A stretch of 64,000 bases of DNA, from the NCBI GenBank assembly GCA_020848275.1, contig JADLAK010000103.1, forward strand, positions 95,106 through 159,105. Reading direction: 5' to 3'. Position numbers and translations under genes: made by a program. Below the pieces are notes generated by a model. It did not search any database and was not told the origin of the DNA. It saw nothing but the letters and a program-made list of their open reading frames with translations. Of this stretch, positions 25,281-33,771 are shown piece after piece (position 1 is the first letter of the stretch; the number at the start of each line of letters is the position of its first letter). Source of the DNA: Planctomycetota bacterium (GTDB lineage Bacteria; Planctomycetota; UBA8742; UBA2392).

Positions 25281-25538
25281 ATGGTTGATGACGCACATCG
25301 TAAGTACTATACCGGTCTCTCCCCCGAAGAGCGGATGTTGTTGGTCTTGCGTGACGAGCTATATGCAGGCTCGTGGGACAAGATGGTCGAAGATTTAAAG
25401 AACCGCCTCAAAGGCCGTCCTTACATCTTCAAGCTTGTCGCCCGCATCGAAGAGGACTTGGCGCGCATCGAGACGCTGCGCAGTTACGAGGCCAAGCACA
25501 AGATCAACCTCCAGGAATACGCCTCAGGAGAAGTTTAA
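25281..25538 (+). CDS. Small helical protein of unknown function
   Basis: An 85-residue protein starting at an ATG with AGAGG close upstream. It is rich in charged residues (EERMLLVLRDELYAGSWDKM, then IEEDLARIETLRSYEAKHK) and should be helical. No family recognised. The stop overlaps the next start (TAATG), so it is the first gene of a two-gene operon with the beta-propeller lipoprotein; it might be a cytoplasmic partner, but nothing proves that. Confidence 0.6.
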   Translation: MVDDAHRKYYTGLSPEERMLLVLRDELYAGSWDKMVEDLKNRLKGRPYIFKLVARIEEDLARIETLRSYEAKHKINLQEYASGEV

Positions 25539-27115
25539 TGTCCCAGTTCAAGGCGACGTTTCGCGGCTTGCCGCCGCACGTCGGCACCCCTGTCGTTCGC
25601 ATCGGCGTAGCCGTCCTGGCATTTGCGTTGCTCTCTGCCTGCGGCAACCAGCAACGCGCGCGCGTGGTTGACACCATTGCGCCGGACCCGACCGTCCGCC
25701 AGCCCATCGATTATTACCAGGCGCAGTTGATCGAGCTTCCACTGCGCATGAAGTACTACGACCTCGCGGGCGCCCAGCGCAGCGACCCGGTCGTGATCCG
25801 CGAGATGCACGTGCTGCACGATGACGTGCGCGACGAAATTCTGGTCGTTGACTGGGATCGCGGTCGCCATCACCTCTGGAGTATCGACCCCTACGACTTC
25901 AAGCTGCACTGGCGCACGCCCATCGAAAAACGCGTCGATTACGACCCGCTGGCGACGTCGAAGTACGTGTTCCTGATGAACTCCGCGGGCGACTACCAGG
26001 CCTTTGACCGCCAGAGCGGCCCGCGCACCGACGAGTCGCGCCTTGTCTCGATGGGCAAGTTCGGCACGGGCGTTTTCCCCAGCGCCCAGCCCGCCTTCAA
26101 CGACACGCACCTGTTTGTGCCCGCCACCAACGCCAACTCGATGCGCGGCCTCTCGATGTTGACGGGCCCTCGCGGCGTCGGCAGCGAAAGCTGGACCTTC
26201 CCCGAAGTCGGCCAGGCCGGCGAGTTGAATTTTTACCAGATCTCGCTACGCCCCGCGGCTGATGGCGAGACCGTGGTGTTCAACAACAACAACAATCACC
26301 TGTACATGGTCAGCGCCTCGGATGGCGAGTTCCGCGCTGCGCCGTTCCTTGAGCGCCGCTCACGCACGCCCCCGGTGATCCGCGACGACCTCGTGTTCGT
26401 GGGCTCTGACACCGGCCAGGTTTTCGCCTGGCTGAAGTCCGGCGAGTCGGCCTTTATCTTCAACGTGCCGGGCATTCCCTACGGCGAAATCTTCGTGCAG
26501 GACAAATGGATTTTCGTCCACACTATGGAAGTTTACGACAAGCGCGTGCCAAACCCGGAAGGCAGCGGCACACGCATGGTTGCGGCGACGCGCCCCGGCA
26601 AACTCTGCGCCTTCCGCTACGAGGTGCAGGAAGTCGAAACCCCGGTGCTCGATGGCGAGGGCAAGCCCGTCACGGACGACACCGGCAAGGTGCGCATGAC
26701 CAAGGATTTGCCGATTGTGAAGGCGATCGACGGCGACCCGACCACGCGGGACATCATCGACCCGATCTGGACCCTGCCGGACATGGGCCAGGAAGTGCTG
26801 ATGAAAAACGGCAACCAGCTTTATGTGCTGTACGAGGAGAAGGAAAAGGCATTCACCGAGCGCGAACTTTCGAAGCTCAGGCTCGACGGCCGCATCGTGC
26901 GCGCCGAGGAACAGTGGCACACGACAAATCGGCAGTTGAAGATCCTGAACGTCAACGACGGCAAGCTGCTGCGCCCGGACTGGAACTTCAACCTCGCCGA
27001 GTTCGCCTTTGTAAAGGGCAGCATGTGGAACAAAGACCGCGCGCTGTATTTCGCGACGCAGGACGGTTACGTGTTTCGCATGTACGCCAGCGGCGGCTCC
27101 GCCGGCGGGAACTAA
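25538..27115 (+). CDS. PQQ-like beta-propeller lipoprotein
   Basis: A 525-residue protein with ATG overlapping the upstream stop and AGGAGAAG ahead of it. The signal ends VLAFALLSAC, a lipobox. The mature part has repeated propeller-blade signals: DWDRGRHHLWSIDPYDFKLH, NNNNNHLYMVSASDGEFR, VFVGSDTGQVFAWLKSGE and ATQDGYVFRMY. These resemble the PQQ/BamB-like repeats, though no PQQ-binding dehydrogenase residues are seen, so a scaffold or sensing role in the periplasm is more likely. Two hairpins follow the stop. Confidence 0.75.
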   Translation: MSQFKATFRGLPPHVGTPVVRIGVAVLAFALLSACGNQQRARVVDTIAPDPTVRQPIDYYQAQLIELPLRMKYYDLAGAQRSDPVVIREMHVLHDDVRDEILVVDWDRGRHHLWSIDPYDFKLHWRTPIEKRVDYDPLATSKYVFLMNSAGDYQAFDRQSGPRTDESRLVSMGKFGTGVFPSAQPAFNDTHLFVPATNANSMRGLSMLTGPRGVGSESWTFPEVGQAGELNFYQISLRPAADGETVVFNNNNNHLYMVSASDGEFRAAPFLERRSRTPPVIRDDLVFVGSDTGQVFAWLKSGESAFIFNVPGIPYGEIFVQDKWIFVHTMEVYDKRVPNPEGSGTRMVAATRPGKLCAFRYEVQEVETPVLDGEGKPVTDDTGKVRMTKDLPIVKAIDGDPTTRDIIDPIWTLPDMGQEVLMKNGNQLYVLYEEKEKAFTERELSKLRLDGRIVRAEEQWHTTNRQLKILNVNDGKLLRPDWNFNLAEFAFVKGSMWNKDRALYFATQDGYVFRMYASGGSAGGN

Positions 27116-27156
27116 CATAAGAGCCGCGCGTGGCGACCGAAGGGAGCGTCGCCGCA

Positions 27157-27181
27157 GAAAATGCTCCAGTGGAGCATTTTC
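27157..27181. repeat. Perfect 12-bp hairpin
   Basis: GAAAATGCTCCA and TGGAGCATTTTC are separated by one base. The stem has T-rich ends in both directions, so it could end transcription on either strand, although it also resembles the REP-type words elsewhere in the window. Confidence 0.6.
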
Positions 27182-27216
27182 AAGGCAAAGCGGCCCGGTT
27201 GCAACCATCACGATCA

Positions 27217-27250
27217 AAACGGGGCTCGCACTCGCGAGCCCCGTTTGTTT
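27217..27250 (+). terminator. Intrinsic terminator after the beta-propeller gene
   Basis: Stem AAACGGGGCTCG / CGAGCCCCGTTT (27217-27246) with a 6-base loop, followed by GTTTCG. The A-run ahead and T-run behind suit termination both ways; it separates the lipoprotein operon from the restriction-modification genes. Confidence 0.8.
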
Positions 27251-27306
27251 CGTAACCTGGGTCCACGACCTCTGCCTCGATGCCTGTGCCTATTTCAGTA
27301 GGTGCT

Positions 27307-27346
27307 AACTCTAGTCGGTCGAAGGTAAAGGTCTGTCATGCCAGAC
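27307..27346 (+). promoter_or_regulatory. Possible operators of the R-M controller protein
   Basis: A perfect dyad GTCTG-tcatgc-CAGAC (27331-27346) ends 7 bases before the controller start, and ACT-ct-AGT (27308-27315), shaped like half of a C-box, lies upstream. Controller proteins bind such dyads to switch on their own gene and the endonuclease with a delay. Assignment rests on position only. Confidence 0.35.
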
Positions 27347-27353
27347 TTTCGCT

Positions 27354-27569
27354 GTGCGCAAGTCAATCCAAAACACTGTTGGCCAGCGAATCCGAGCCGT
27401 TCGCGAAAGCCTGGGACTCACGCAGGAGCAATTGGCTGACCGGTGCAAATGCCACCGCACCTACGTGGGCATGGTCGAACGGGCCGAAAAGAACATCTCG
27501 GTACTAGCCCTGTCCAAATTTGCCAGCGCGCTCAAGACAACGATGTCCAAACTTTTGGAGGGGCTATGA
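27354..27569 (+). CDS. XRE-family controller (C) protein of the R-M system
   Basis: A 71-residue helix-turn-helix protein with a GTG start. The HTH is QRIRAVRESLGLTQEQLADR followed by CHRTYVGMVERAEKN, and the closing ISVLALSKFASALKTTM is characteristic of restriction-modification controllers. Its stop overlaps the endonuclease ATG (ATGA), so both come from one message. C proteins delay endonuclease expression until host DNA is methylated. Confidence 0.82.
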   Translation: MRKSIQNTVGQRIRAVRESLGLTQEQLADRCKCHRTYVGMVERAEKNISVLALSKFASALKTTMSKLLEGL

Positions 27570-28561
27570 CCTCTCCAACCCCTGCAAAAACTATCGGCGT
27601 TGGCACTCCAGAAAACGCCGAAGCGCTCCTTATGGACTTGTACGTTCGGTTGCGACGTGATCTTCAACGTTGGGCCGCCGTGACACGTCAGACACCACAA
27701 CCCAGAATGGGTTATGTCGGTCAGCACTTGGTAAGCGTCGTTACCGGACATCCAGGCGGGCGCTCCGGCGCGCGCGGAGACGATCTCAAATTACCCGAAA
27801 ACAAGGTCGCGGAAATCAAGTGTTGCTACCGTGTCGATCAACTCGGTAACTGCGGAGCGTGCGGGACAGTTGTCGCAAGCATCGAAAAGGTTTGCCCGAA
27901 CGCCGCCTGCGGCTCGACAAATCTCAACCGCAAAGACGATTCAAAATGGTTGCTGTCACCGAAAAATGAGCAGGAGCTAAGGGAACTCTTCAATCCGGTC
28001 AGCTATTACTTCGTGTTGTTTGAATTTGCCGATCTGGAAAAGGGGGAAGACATTGATGTCTTCATCTATGAGGTTGATCCAAAATGCCTCGGCTTTTCGC
28101 TGTGTATGATCGACTATTTTTTCAATATCCGTCCCAACTCCTTATCAAAGGCTCCGTTCAACATGTGGCCTCACAGTGCTAAGTTCTGCATGATGAAGCC
28201 CAAGATGATCTATTGGTCGGTTATTCTCGACAATGACACCATAGACACGAGGGTGTTTCCTACACGGGACAAGCCAGTTTTGTATGCCCTTGAGGAGCTC
28301 ACTGAATATGCCGATTCAGACACGATAACCGAAAATGCCATCAATGCAGTGGCGATCGCTCGTCGAATAAAGTTCCCAAACGCTAGACAACTGCCTACCG
28401 CCAATGGCAAGCGCCGACGGGCAAAACTTGAGATACTCCAGCAGCAACGTGTTCTGAACAAGTGGTCAGACGAAGAATTGGCCGACGACTTTGCGCGTGC
28501 AGCTTTTGCAGGGGTTGCAAAGTACAAAAAGTGGATAACCGAATTCGCGCCAGCGCTCTAG
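27566..28561 (+). CDS. Type II restriction endonuclease, MamI-like
   Basis: A 331-residue protein with TTGGAGGGG ahead of its ATG. The segment MGYVGQHLVSVVTGHPGGRS and the overall length resemble the MamI family (interrupted GATNNNNATC site), from memory. Residues 72-85 hold a GDDL and an AEIK motif, fitting a PD-(D/E)XK core. A CxxC...CxxxxC zinc ribbon (Cys96, Cys99, Cys110, Cys115) follows directly. It is coupled to the controller and convergent, one base away, with the methyltransferase. Site specificity is a guess. Confidence 0.7.
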   Translation: MTSPTPAKTIGVGTPENAEALLMDLYVRLRRDLQRWAAVTRQTPQPRMGYVGQHLVSVVTGHPGGRSGARGDDLKLPENKVAEIKCCYRVDQLGNCGACGTVVASIEKVCPNAACGSTNLNRKDDSKWLLSPKNEQELRELFNPVSYYFVLFEFADLEKGEDIDVFIYEVDPKCLGFSLCMIDYFFNIRPNSLSKAPFNMWPHSAKFCMMKPKMIYWSVILDNDTIDTRVFPTRDKPVLYALEELTEYADSDTITENAINAVAIARRIKFPNARQLPTANGKRRRAKLEILQQQRVLNKWSDEELADDFARAAFAGVAKYKKWITEFAPAL

Positions 28562-28562
28562 G

Positions 28563-29585
28563 TCAAGAAAACAATGTTGGAAGACGCCGGACGGTTGCGG
28601 AGAGTCGCTTTGCGGCTTTAGCGGCCATGTCCGCGTCAATCTCGATTGAAATTGAGCGTCGATCAAGCAACTTAGCGGCAATCGCGGTGCTGCCGGAGCC
28701 GGCAAACGGATCCAATATCACTTGGCCGGGACGACTGCTCGCTAACAACAAGCGTTGGATAAGCCGAAGAGGCTTTTGCGTCCGATGGATTCTGTCCTCA
28801 GCATAGAAGTCGATGTCCTGCCAAACATTCGTTAATCCCATCTGGGACTCGAACACGAATCCTTTCAAGTCGTCTGGAGCTTTGAAATCAAGGACGCTTT
28901 CCAGTCGTTCCCACATTTCCAACGTGGGGACCTGTGCAAGTATGTTCTCCCCCGTGTAGAGGGACCACACACCTCCCCCGTTGCTCTTCACCCCGAGCCG
29001 TTCGTTGATGGTCTTGGCGCTCAAACCAACCTCTTTGGCCCTTTGAAGAAGACACTTTCGAATGTCGGGCTTGGCATCGTAAACGAAAAAGAAAATGGTC
29101 TCAGTTGTGTTCGGAAACTGCTTGTAGGTGCTGGTCTTCCGGCCACCCATGGACTTCATGCCCTTATCGACAATGATTTCCTGTCGAAATTCAAAACCGA
29201 GGTCCGTTATGTCATGAAAGAGATGAACAAGATTCCGTAGATACCCAAAGAGGTACACGGTTGCGGATCGCTTACACACGCGCGCGATTTCGGCGAACCA
29301 CTCTCGACACCATTTCCGATAGTCCTCCTCCGTTCGCCAACGGAAATCCCAGACTTCTCCAACGACTTTCCAGTATGGAGGATCCAAAACTACGAGGTCC
29401 ACACATCGGTCGGGTAAGCGCTTTAGCTGGGCAAGGCAATCGCCAACCAATATCTGATCTAGCGGCAGAGCATCGGCCAGAAACGGCGTGTTGACCGTTT
29501 CTTGAACTTCACTGGCAACGGAAGCCTTGCGGGCGTTCGGCCGCGGGCGGTAAGCGCGTTTCTGTTTGGGATTCACAATCAGCAT
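28563..29585 (-). CDS. DNA methyltransferase of the R-M system (N6-adenine or N4-cytosine, beta class)
   Basis: A 340-residue enzyme from the ATG at 29585 with GGAG six bases upstream. The catalytic DLVVLDPPYW lies near residue 64 and the SAM-binding VILDPFAGSGSTAIAA near 290; that order (catalytic first) marks the beta class. The TRD lies between them, with a helical region SAKTINERLGV that may read the site. It protects host sites from the endonuclease and is transcribed from its own promoter on the opposite strand. The DPPY form favours adenine. Confidence 0.88.
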   Translation of the reverse strand: MLIVNPKQKRAYRPRPNARKASVASEVQETVNTPFLADALPLDQILVGDCLAQLKRLPDRCVDLVVLDPPYWKVVGEVWDFRWRTEEDYRKWCREWFAEIARVCKRSATVYLFGYLRNLVHLFHDITDLGFEFRQEIIVDKGMKSMGGRKTSTYKQFPNTTETIFFFVYDAKPDIRKCLLQRAKEVGLSAKTINERLGVKSNGGGVWSLYTGENILAQVPTLEMWERLESVLDFKAPDDLKGFVFESQMGLTNVWQDIDFYAEDRIHRTQKPLRLIQRLLLASSRPGQVILDPFAGSGSTAIAAKLLDRRSISIEIDADMAAKAAKRLSATVRRLPTLFS

Positions 29586-29680
29586 GTAGACTCCGAGCGC
29601 GTCTAAATCGTACGCCGACAACAAGCCTAATTGCAACGTACTATACCCTGGGCTGCGACACCCGTCCCATCATTCCACCA

Positions 29681-31729
29681 CTACACATCCAGCAACCTGA
29701 ATTCGCGGCCGAAGTGCAATTCGAGGCAGCGGCGCAACAACGACTCGTCCGTCGTCAGCGCGTGCACGGCAGCGTCTTTGCGCGCCCTAGCCAGCACGTC
29801 CAGGTCGCGCTCGAAGTCGCCCGCGTGCAATTTCGGGATGCCGCTCTGCCGCGTGCCCGCGAAGTCGCCAAAGCCGCGCATCTTTAAATCTTCCTCGGCG
29901 ATGCGGAAGCCATCGGTCGTCTGGCAGATGATCTCCAGCCGTTTAATAGCGTCCTGCGTATGAGGCTCACCAAATAGGTAGAGAAAACTTTGGCGCGCGC
30001 CGCGGCCGATGCGCCCGCGCAACTGGTGAATCTGCGCCAAGCCAAAACGCTCGGCGTTTTCGATCACCATGATGTTCGCCTCGGGCACGTCCACGCCAAC
30101 TTCGACCACTACCGTCGCCGCAAGAATGTCGATCTCGCCCTTGCGAAAGCGCTCCATCACCGAGGCTTTTTCTTCCGACGGCATCTGCCCGTGCACGAGC
30201 CCGACGCGGAACTCCTTGAAGATTTCATTCTTGAGGTGTTCGGCGTATTCGACGGCGCTCTTGGCCTCCACCGCCTCGCTGCCCTCAACCAGCGGATAAA
30301 TGAAATACGCGCGCCCGCCGGCCTTGAGTTCGGCGCGGATTTTCTCGTAGCACGCCGCCTCACGCCGCCGGTGCACCCAATCCGTCAGCACGGGCTTGCG
30401 GCCCGGCGGTAGCTCGTCAATCACGCTGACATCCAGCCCGCCATACAACGTCAGCGAAAGCGTGCGCGGGATCGGCGTTGCGCTCATCGCCAGCACGTGC
30501 GGCCGGTCGCCCTTGCGGCGCAGATCCGCGCGCTGATTCACGCCGAACTTGTGCTGCTCGTCGATTACGCACAGGCCAAGCCGCCGAAACTTCACGTCAT
30601 CTTCGATCAGCGCGTGCGTGCCGATGATGACGTGCGTACGGCCGCGCGCGAGATCGTCCAACAGTTCATCGCGTTCGCTCTTTTTCATGCCGCCGGTCAG
30701 AAGCGCGATGCGGACCTTCGTCTTGCCGAGATAACGAGTCAACGACGCGTAGTGTTGACGCGCCAAGACTTCCGTCGGCGCCATGAACGCCGCCTGAAAG
30801 CCGTGCTCGATCATCAGCAGGCTGGCATACAGCGCCACGGCAGTCTTGCCGCTACCGACATCGCCCTGAATCAAGCGGTGCATGCGGCCGGGACGCGTCA
30901 TGTCGCGCTCGAGTTCGGCGCTCACTCGCTTTTGTGCGCCCGTAAACTCAAAGGGAAAATATTTAATAGCACGCGTGCGCAACTCATCCGTGACGTCGAT
31001 TTTCAAGGCAGCGTCGCCTTCTTCGCTGCGCTGGCGCAGCCGCAAACCGCACTGGATCAGGAAGAACTCGCGATATTTCAGCGACAACTGCGCCGCCGCA
31101 AGTTGCGGCCGCGACGTCGGCCCGTGGATCGCCGCGTACGCCTTATCCAGCGGCATCAGGCGCAGGCTTTCGGACAGCACCTTGGGCAGCGGGTCGGGGA
31201 TCGTCGGGGCGAGCGCCATATGCCGCGCGATCAGCGCCGCAATCTCGTCGTTGGCCAGTCCTTCGCTGAGCGGATATTCAGGTTCGAGCGCGGGCGCGGT
31301 GGTTTCTTCCATCGGCGGCGCGAACTCATGGATCGTCGGCTTGATCGTCCACGATCCGTAGGCGTAGTCGACGGGACCGGACATTTTGACGCGCACGCCG
31401 GGCTTGTAGCGCCCGGTGAGCCAGGGCTGCTGGAAAAACACCGCCTTGATGCTGCCGCTGCCGTCGGTAATTACAACTTCGGTCAGCTTAAAACCGCGCT
31501 TCTTGCTGGCCTTGTTGTTGGCGCTGGTGACTTCGCCGACGATGGTCGCGGTATCACCGGATTTGAGCTCGGCGATTTTTGCGCGCACATTGTAGGCGCG
31601 CGGGAAGTGGTTGAGCACGTCAATCACGCGCCGAAGTTTCAGGCGTTTAATAGCGCCGGCGACGCGCTCGGGCAGAGGCAGGTCGGCCAAGGACCTTACG
31701 AGGGGCTCGTCTTGGGCTTGAACAGCCAT
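29681..31729 (-). CDS. recG: ATP-dependent DNA helicase RecG
   Basis: A 682-residue helicase, close to E. coli RecG (693). The wedge OB-fold domain holds KSGDTATIVGEVTSANNK and GSIKAVFFQQPWL. The motor shows Walker A LIQGDVGSGKTAVAL, motif II IDEQHKFGV, motif III MSATPIPRTL and motif VI HQLRGRIGRGARQS. RecG reverses stalled forks and branch-migrates junctions. The ATG at 31729 overlaps the preceding gene by 34 bases; the longer open frame upstream is a shadow of that gene. Confidence 0.96.
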   Translation of the reverse strand: MAVQAQDEPLVRSLADLPLPERVAGAIKRLKLRRVIDVLNHFPRAYNVRAKIAELKSGDTATIVGEVTSANNKASKKRGFKLTEVVITDGSGSIKAVFFQQPWLTGRYKPGVRVKMSGPVDYAYGSWTIKPTIHEFAPPMEETTAPALEPEYPLSEGLANDEIAALIARHMALAPTIPDPLPKVLSESLRLMPLDKAYAAIHGPTSRPQLAAAQLSLKYREFFLIQCGLRLRQRSEEGDAALKIDVTDELRTRAIKYFPFEFTGAQKRVSAELERDMTRPGRMHRLIQGDVGSGKTAVALYASLLMIEHGFQAAFMAPTEVLARQHYASLTRYLGKTKVRIALLTGGMKKSERDELLDDLARGRTHVIIGTHALIEDDVKFRRLGLCVIDEQHKFGVNQRADLRRKGDRPHVLAMSATPIPRTLSLTLYGGLDVSVIDELPPGRKPVLTDWVHRRREAACYEKIRAELKAGGRAYFIYPLVEGSEAVEAKSAVEYAEHLKNEIFKEFRVGLVHGQMPSEEKASVMERFRKGEIDILAATVVVEVGVDVPEANIMVIENAERFGLAQIHQLRGRIGRGARQSFLYLFGEPHTQDAIKRLEIICQTTDGFRIAEEDLKMRGFGDFAGTRQSGIPKLHAGDFERDLDVLARARKDAAVHALTTDESLLRRCLELHFGREFRLLDV

Positions 31730-32040
31730 GACTTGAGGCGGCCGATCAGCGACAGGTCCGGCACCGATTCCTTGCGGAAGGGGTGCCGTTTCGCCAGCTC
31801 GTTGAGGTCGCGGACCACCTGCTCCGCGTCGAACGCTCCCCATTTGCCGCCTCCATGCACCTTGGCGCCCTGCGCAAACGTCTCGGCCATCGCCGCATCG
31901 CACAGCAGGCATTGGATTTTCTTCTCGCGGTAATACGCCTGCAAGGCGGGGAAGTCGATCAACATTTCCGCGTTGGAAATGGGATCGTCGAGTTTGAGCG
32001 GCAGCTTGGGCTCTAAGGATTCTTCGTCGGAGTCGGGCAT
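31696..32040 (-). CDS. Small protein of unknown function upstream of recG
   Basis: A 114-residue protein from the ATG at 32040. The middle holds CLLCDAAMAETF, a CxxC that could bind a metal, and the end is basic (IGRLKSWLFKPKT). It runs 34 bases into recG and is probably co-transcribed. I do not recognise the family; a role in DNA repair would be a guess from position only. Confidence 0.6.
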   Translation of the reverse strand: MPDSDEESLEPKLPLKLDDPISNAEMLIDFPALQAYYREKKIQCLLCDAAMAETFAQGAKVHGGGKWGAFDAEQVVRDLNELAKRHPFRKESVPDLSLIGRLKSWLFKPKTSPS

Positions 32041-32105
32041 ACGGGGTCGGGTATCGGGTTCCAGGTATCGGGTCAAAGACACCTGATACCCGAAACCTGA
32101 TACCC
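32041..32105. repeat. Simple-word hairpin (GGGTATCGGGT words)
   Basis: GGGTATCGGGTTCC, AGGTATCGGG on the left; CCTGATACCCG, AAACCTGATACCC on the right. The arms pair over about 24 bases with four differences. The left arm itself is two copies of one 11-12 base word. Confidence 0.65.
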
Positions 32106-32110
32106 ATTAC

Positions 32111-32851
32111 CTACACAAATCTCCACTTGAGGAGTTCCCAGATGGCGAGCACACCATCCCACGGCCTGATCTTCTTGCCTTCCTCGACGCTGCGCGGGTG
32201 GTAGCGAATGGGCACTTCGGCGATGCGCTCGCCGCGGCGAAGCACCTTCGCCGTGACCTCGGGGCAGAACTCAAAGCCGGTGCAGGTCAGCGGGATGCTG
32301 CGCAGCAACGGCCCGCGAAACAGCTTGTAGCATGTCGCCTCGTCGCTCAAATGCGCGCCGTAAAGCAGGTTTGTCGCGAGCGTAACCACGCGGCCGCCGA
32401 GATAAAACATCATTTGCCCGTGCTTGTCCGGCCCGTGCACGCGGCTGCCGTAGACCACGTTGGCATCGCCCGCGAGCAATGGCACCAACAGCGCCGGGTA
32501 ATCGTTGGGTTCGTATTCGAGGTCGGCGTCCTGGATGATCACGTAATCGCCGGTTGACTCGTCGATGCCGCGACGCACCGCGCTGCCCTTGCCGCCGTTG
32601 GGTTTAACTATCAACCGCACAGACAAGTCTTCACGTCGATTGGCAGCCGCCCAGGCCTCGACCTGTCCCGACGTGTCGTCCTTGCTGCCATCGTTGACGA
32701 CAATCAGCTCAATGCGCATCGGCAACTTCACCTGCGCGACAAGGTCGAGGATTTTATGGATCGTCCGCCCTTCGTTGTACGCGGGGATGACGACGGAGAG
32801 GGTCTCTCTCGATGCGGTGTTTGTTGCGCCCGTGGGCTGAGCATCGACCAT
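32111..32851 (-). CDS. Glycosyltransferase family 2 (polyprenyl-phosphate sugar transferase type)
   Basis: A 246-residue GT-A enzyme. The opening SVVIPAYNEGRTIHKIL, the VVNDGSKDDT loop near residue 53, KGSAVRRGI near 88 and the metal-binding DYVIIQDADLEY are those of the DPM1-like GT2 family; the later FCPEVTAKVLRRGERIAEVPIRY is also typical. No membrane helices follow, so it is a soluble, membrane-associated synthase that probably loads a sugar from a nucleotide donor on to a lipid phosphate. The product may serve cell-envelope glycosylation. Confidence 0.88.
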   Translation of the reverse strand: MVDAQPTGATNTASRETLSVVIPAYNEGRTIHKILDLVAQVKLPMRIELIVVNDGSKDDTSGQVEAWAAANRREDLSVRLIVKPNGGKGSAVRRGIDESTGDYVIIQDADLEYEPNDYPALLVPLLAGDANVVYGSRVHGPDKHGQMMFYLGGRVVTLATNLLYGAHLSDEATCYKLFRGPLLRSIPLTCTGFEFCPEVTAKVLRRGERIAEVPIRYHPRSVEEGKKIRPWDGVLAIWELLKWRFV

Positions 32852-32876
32852 GAGCCCAGCATACCGAAAAGCGGTT

Positions 32877-32994
32877 TCAGGTTTTAGGTGTCAGGTTTTA
32901 GGAACCGCTGAAACGAAAATCGGGCGACATCCAGCCGTCGCCCGACCTAAAGCCCCAAAACCTGGAACCAAGCACCTAAAACCTGTTGTTACAC
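32877..32994. repeat. Nested hairpin with GGTTTTAGGTG words
   Basis: The outer arms AGGTTTTAGGTGTCAGG and CACCTAAAACCTG pair, while the left arm also repeats AGGTTTTAGG. A separate GC hairpin (next entry) sits inside. The element fills the gap between the glycosyltransferase and the 32989 gene. Confidence 0.65.
32911..32945 (-). terminator. Intrinsic terminator after the 32989 gene
   Basis: On the minus strand CGGGCGAC / GTCGCCCG (32921-32944) with an 8-base loop is followed by ATTTTCGTTT. It lies 45 bases beyond the stop of the gene at 32989-33756 and would end the LysM operon. Confidence 0.7.
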
Positions 32995-33756
32995 CAGCCG
33001 CGCGAGGATCCGCACCGCGATCGGGTCGCGGTTGCGCGCATCGGCGCCGCGGAACAGCTCCATGCAATCAAAGCCGCGCAGGGGCAACATCGCGCCTTCC
33101 ATGCCCGCCACGCGCTCGAGGAAGCCGAACGCGTCGCCCGCCGTCTGTACCCAGGGCTCGTTCTCTGCAAAGCGCGCCAGCAGCCGCACGTGCGCCGCGA
33201 CAAAGTGGCCCGCGCGATGTGTGGAATTTTCGATGCTCAGGCCCACGCGCATCTGGCCGGGATAACGGTCGGTGAATTTAAAGGTCGCTTGCTGCGCGCC
33301 CGTGCCGGCAAAGGGCGCTTCGAGTGCGGGGTACTCCTGAGCGTTGGAGCCGTCATCGAGGCTGAAACGCACCGCGCGGATACGCAGGTCCAGGTTCGAA
33401 CGCGCCTCAAGCCGGCGCGCAAGCGCGCGGCCGGCTTGGGTGTTCGTTGCCGCAAGGTACTCGCAAAGCTGGATGCGGTTGACGCGCAAGGTGAGGTCGT
33501 TAAGCAAAAACAGGCAAGTCAGCAGCACACTTTCGCCCTGTCGCGAAGAACGCGCGACGTCGTAGGCGTCAACGGGCGAAATCAAGCGCGTGCTGCGGCA
33601 GAGCGAGCGGTTGTTGCGCTCGAGGCGGTCGCACAGGTACGCGACGAAGCGCCGCGCCTCAAGGTCAGCATCGCGCGCCGGACTGCGGCGCAGCGCGGCC
33701 TCAAATTGGGCGCTGAGACGTGCCGACGTGGCGGGATCAAGCATGAGCGTGGACAT
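32989..33756 (-). CDS. Unknown protein downstream of the LysM gene
   Basis: A 255-residue soluble protein; the ATG at 33756 has CGGAG six bases upstream. The N-terminal third is helical and Arg-rich (EARRFVAYLCDRLERNNRSL), the rest beta-rich (FKFTDRYPGQMRVGLSIENS). No signal peptide or family recognised. It starts 15 bases after the LysM gene and is followed by a terminator, so the two form an operon. Confidence 0.6.
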   Translation of the reverse strand: MSTLMLDPATSARLSAQFEAALRRSPARDADLEARRFVAYLCDRLERNNRSLCRSTRLISPVDAYDVARSSRQGESVLLTCLFLLNDLTLRVNRIQLCEYLAATNTQAGRALARRLEARSNLDLRIRAVRFSLDDGSNAQEYPALEAPFAGTGAQQATFKFTDRYPGQMRVGLSIENSTHRAGHFVAAHVRLLARFAENEPWVQTAGDAFGFLERVAGMEGAMLPLRGFDCMELFRGADARNRDPIAVRILARLV

Positions 33757-33771
33757 GGTTGCTCCGGGCGG

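Noticed and set aside
27301..27350. Full C-box pair for the controller protein
   Set aside because: Only one half-box-like ACT-ct-AGT and an unrelated dyad are present; the four-part consensus arrangement is absent, so it is listed only as a possible operator.
30497..31933. 478-codon plus-strand open frame opposite recG
   Set aside because: It is the antisense of a well-conserved helicase; composition follows recG codon positions and no ribosome site is present. The same applies to the long frames opposite etfA, murG and ahcY.
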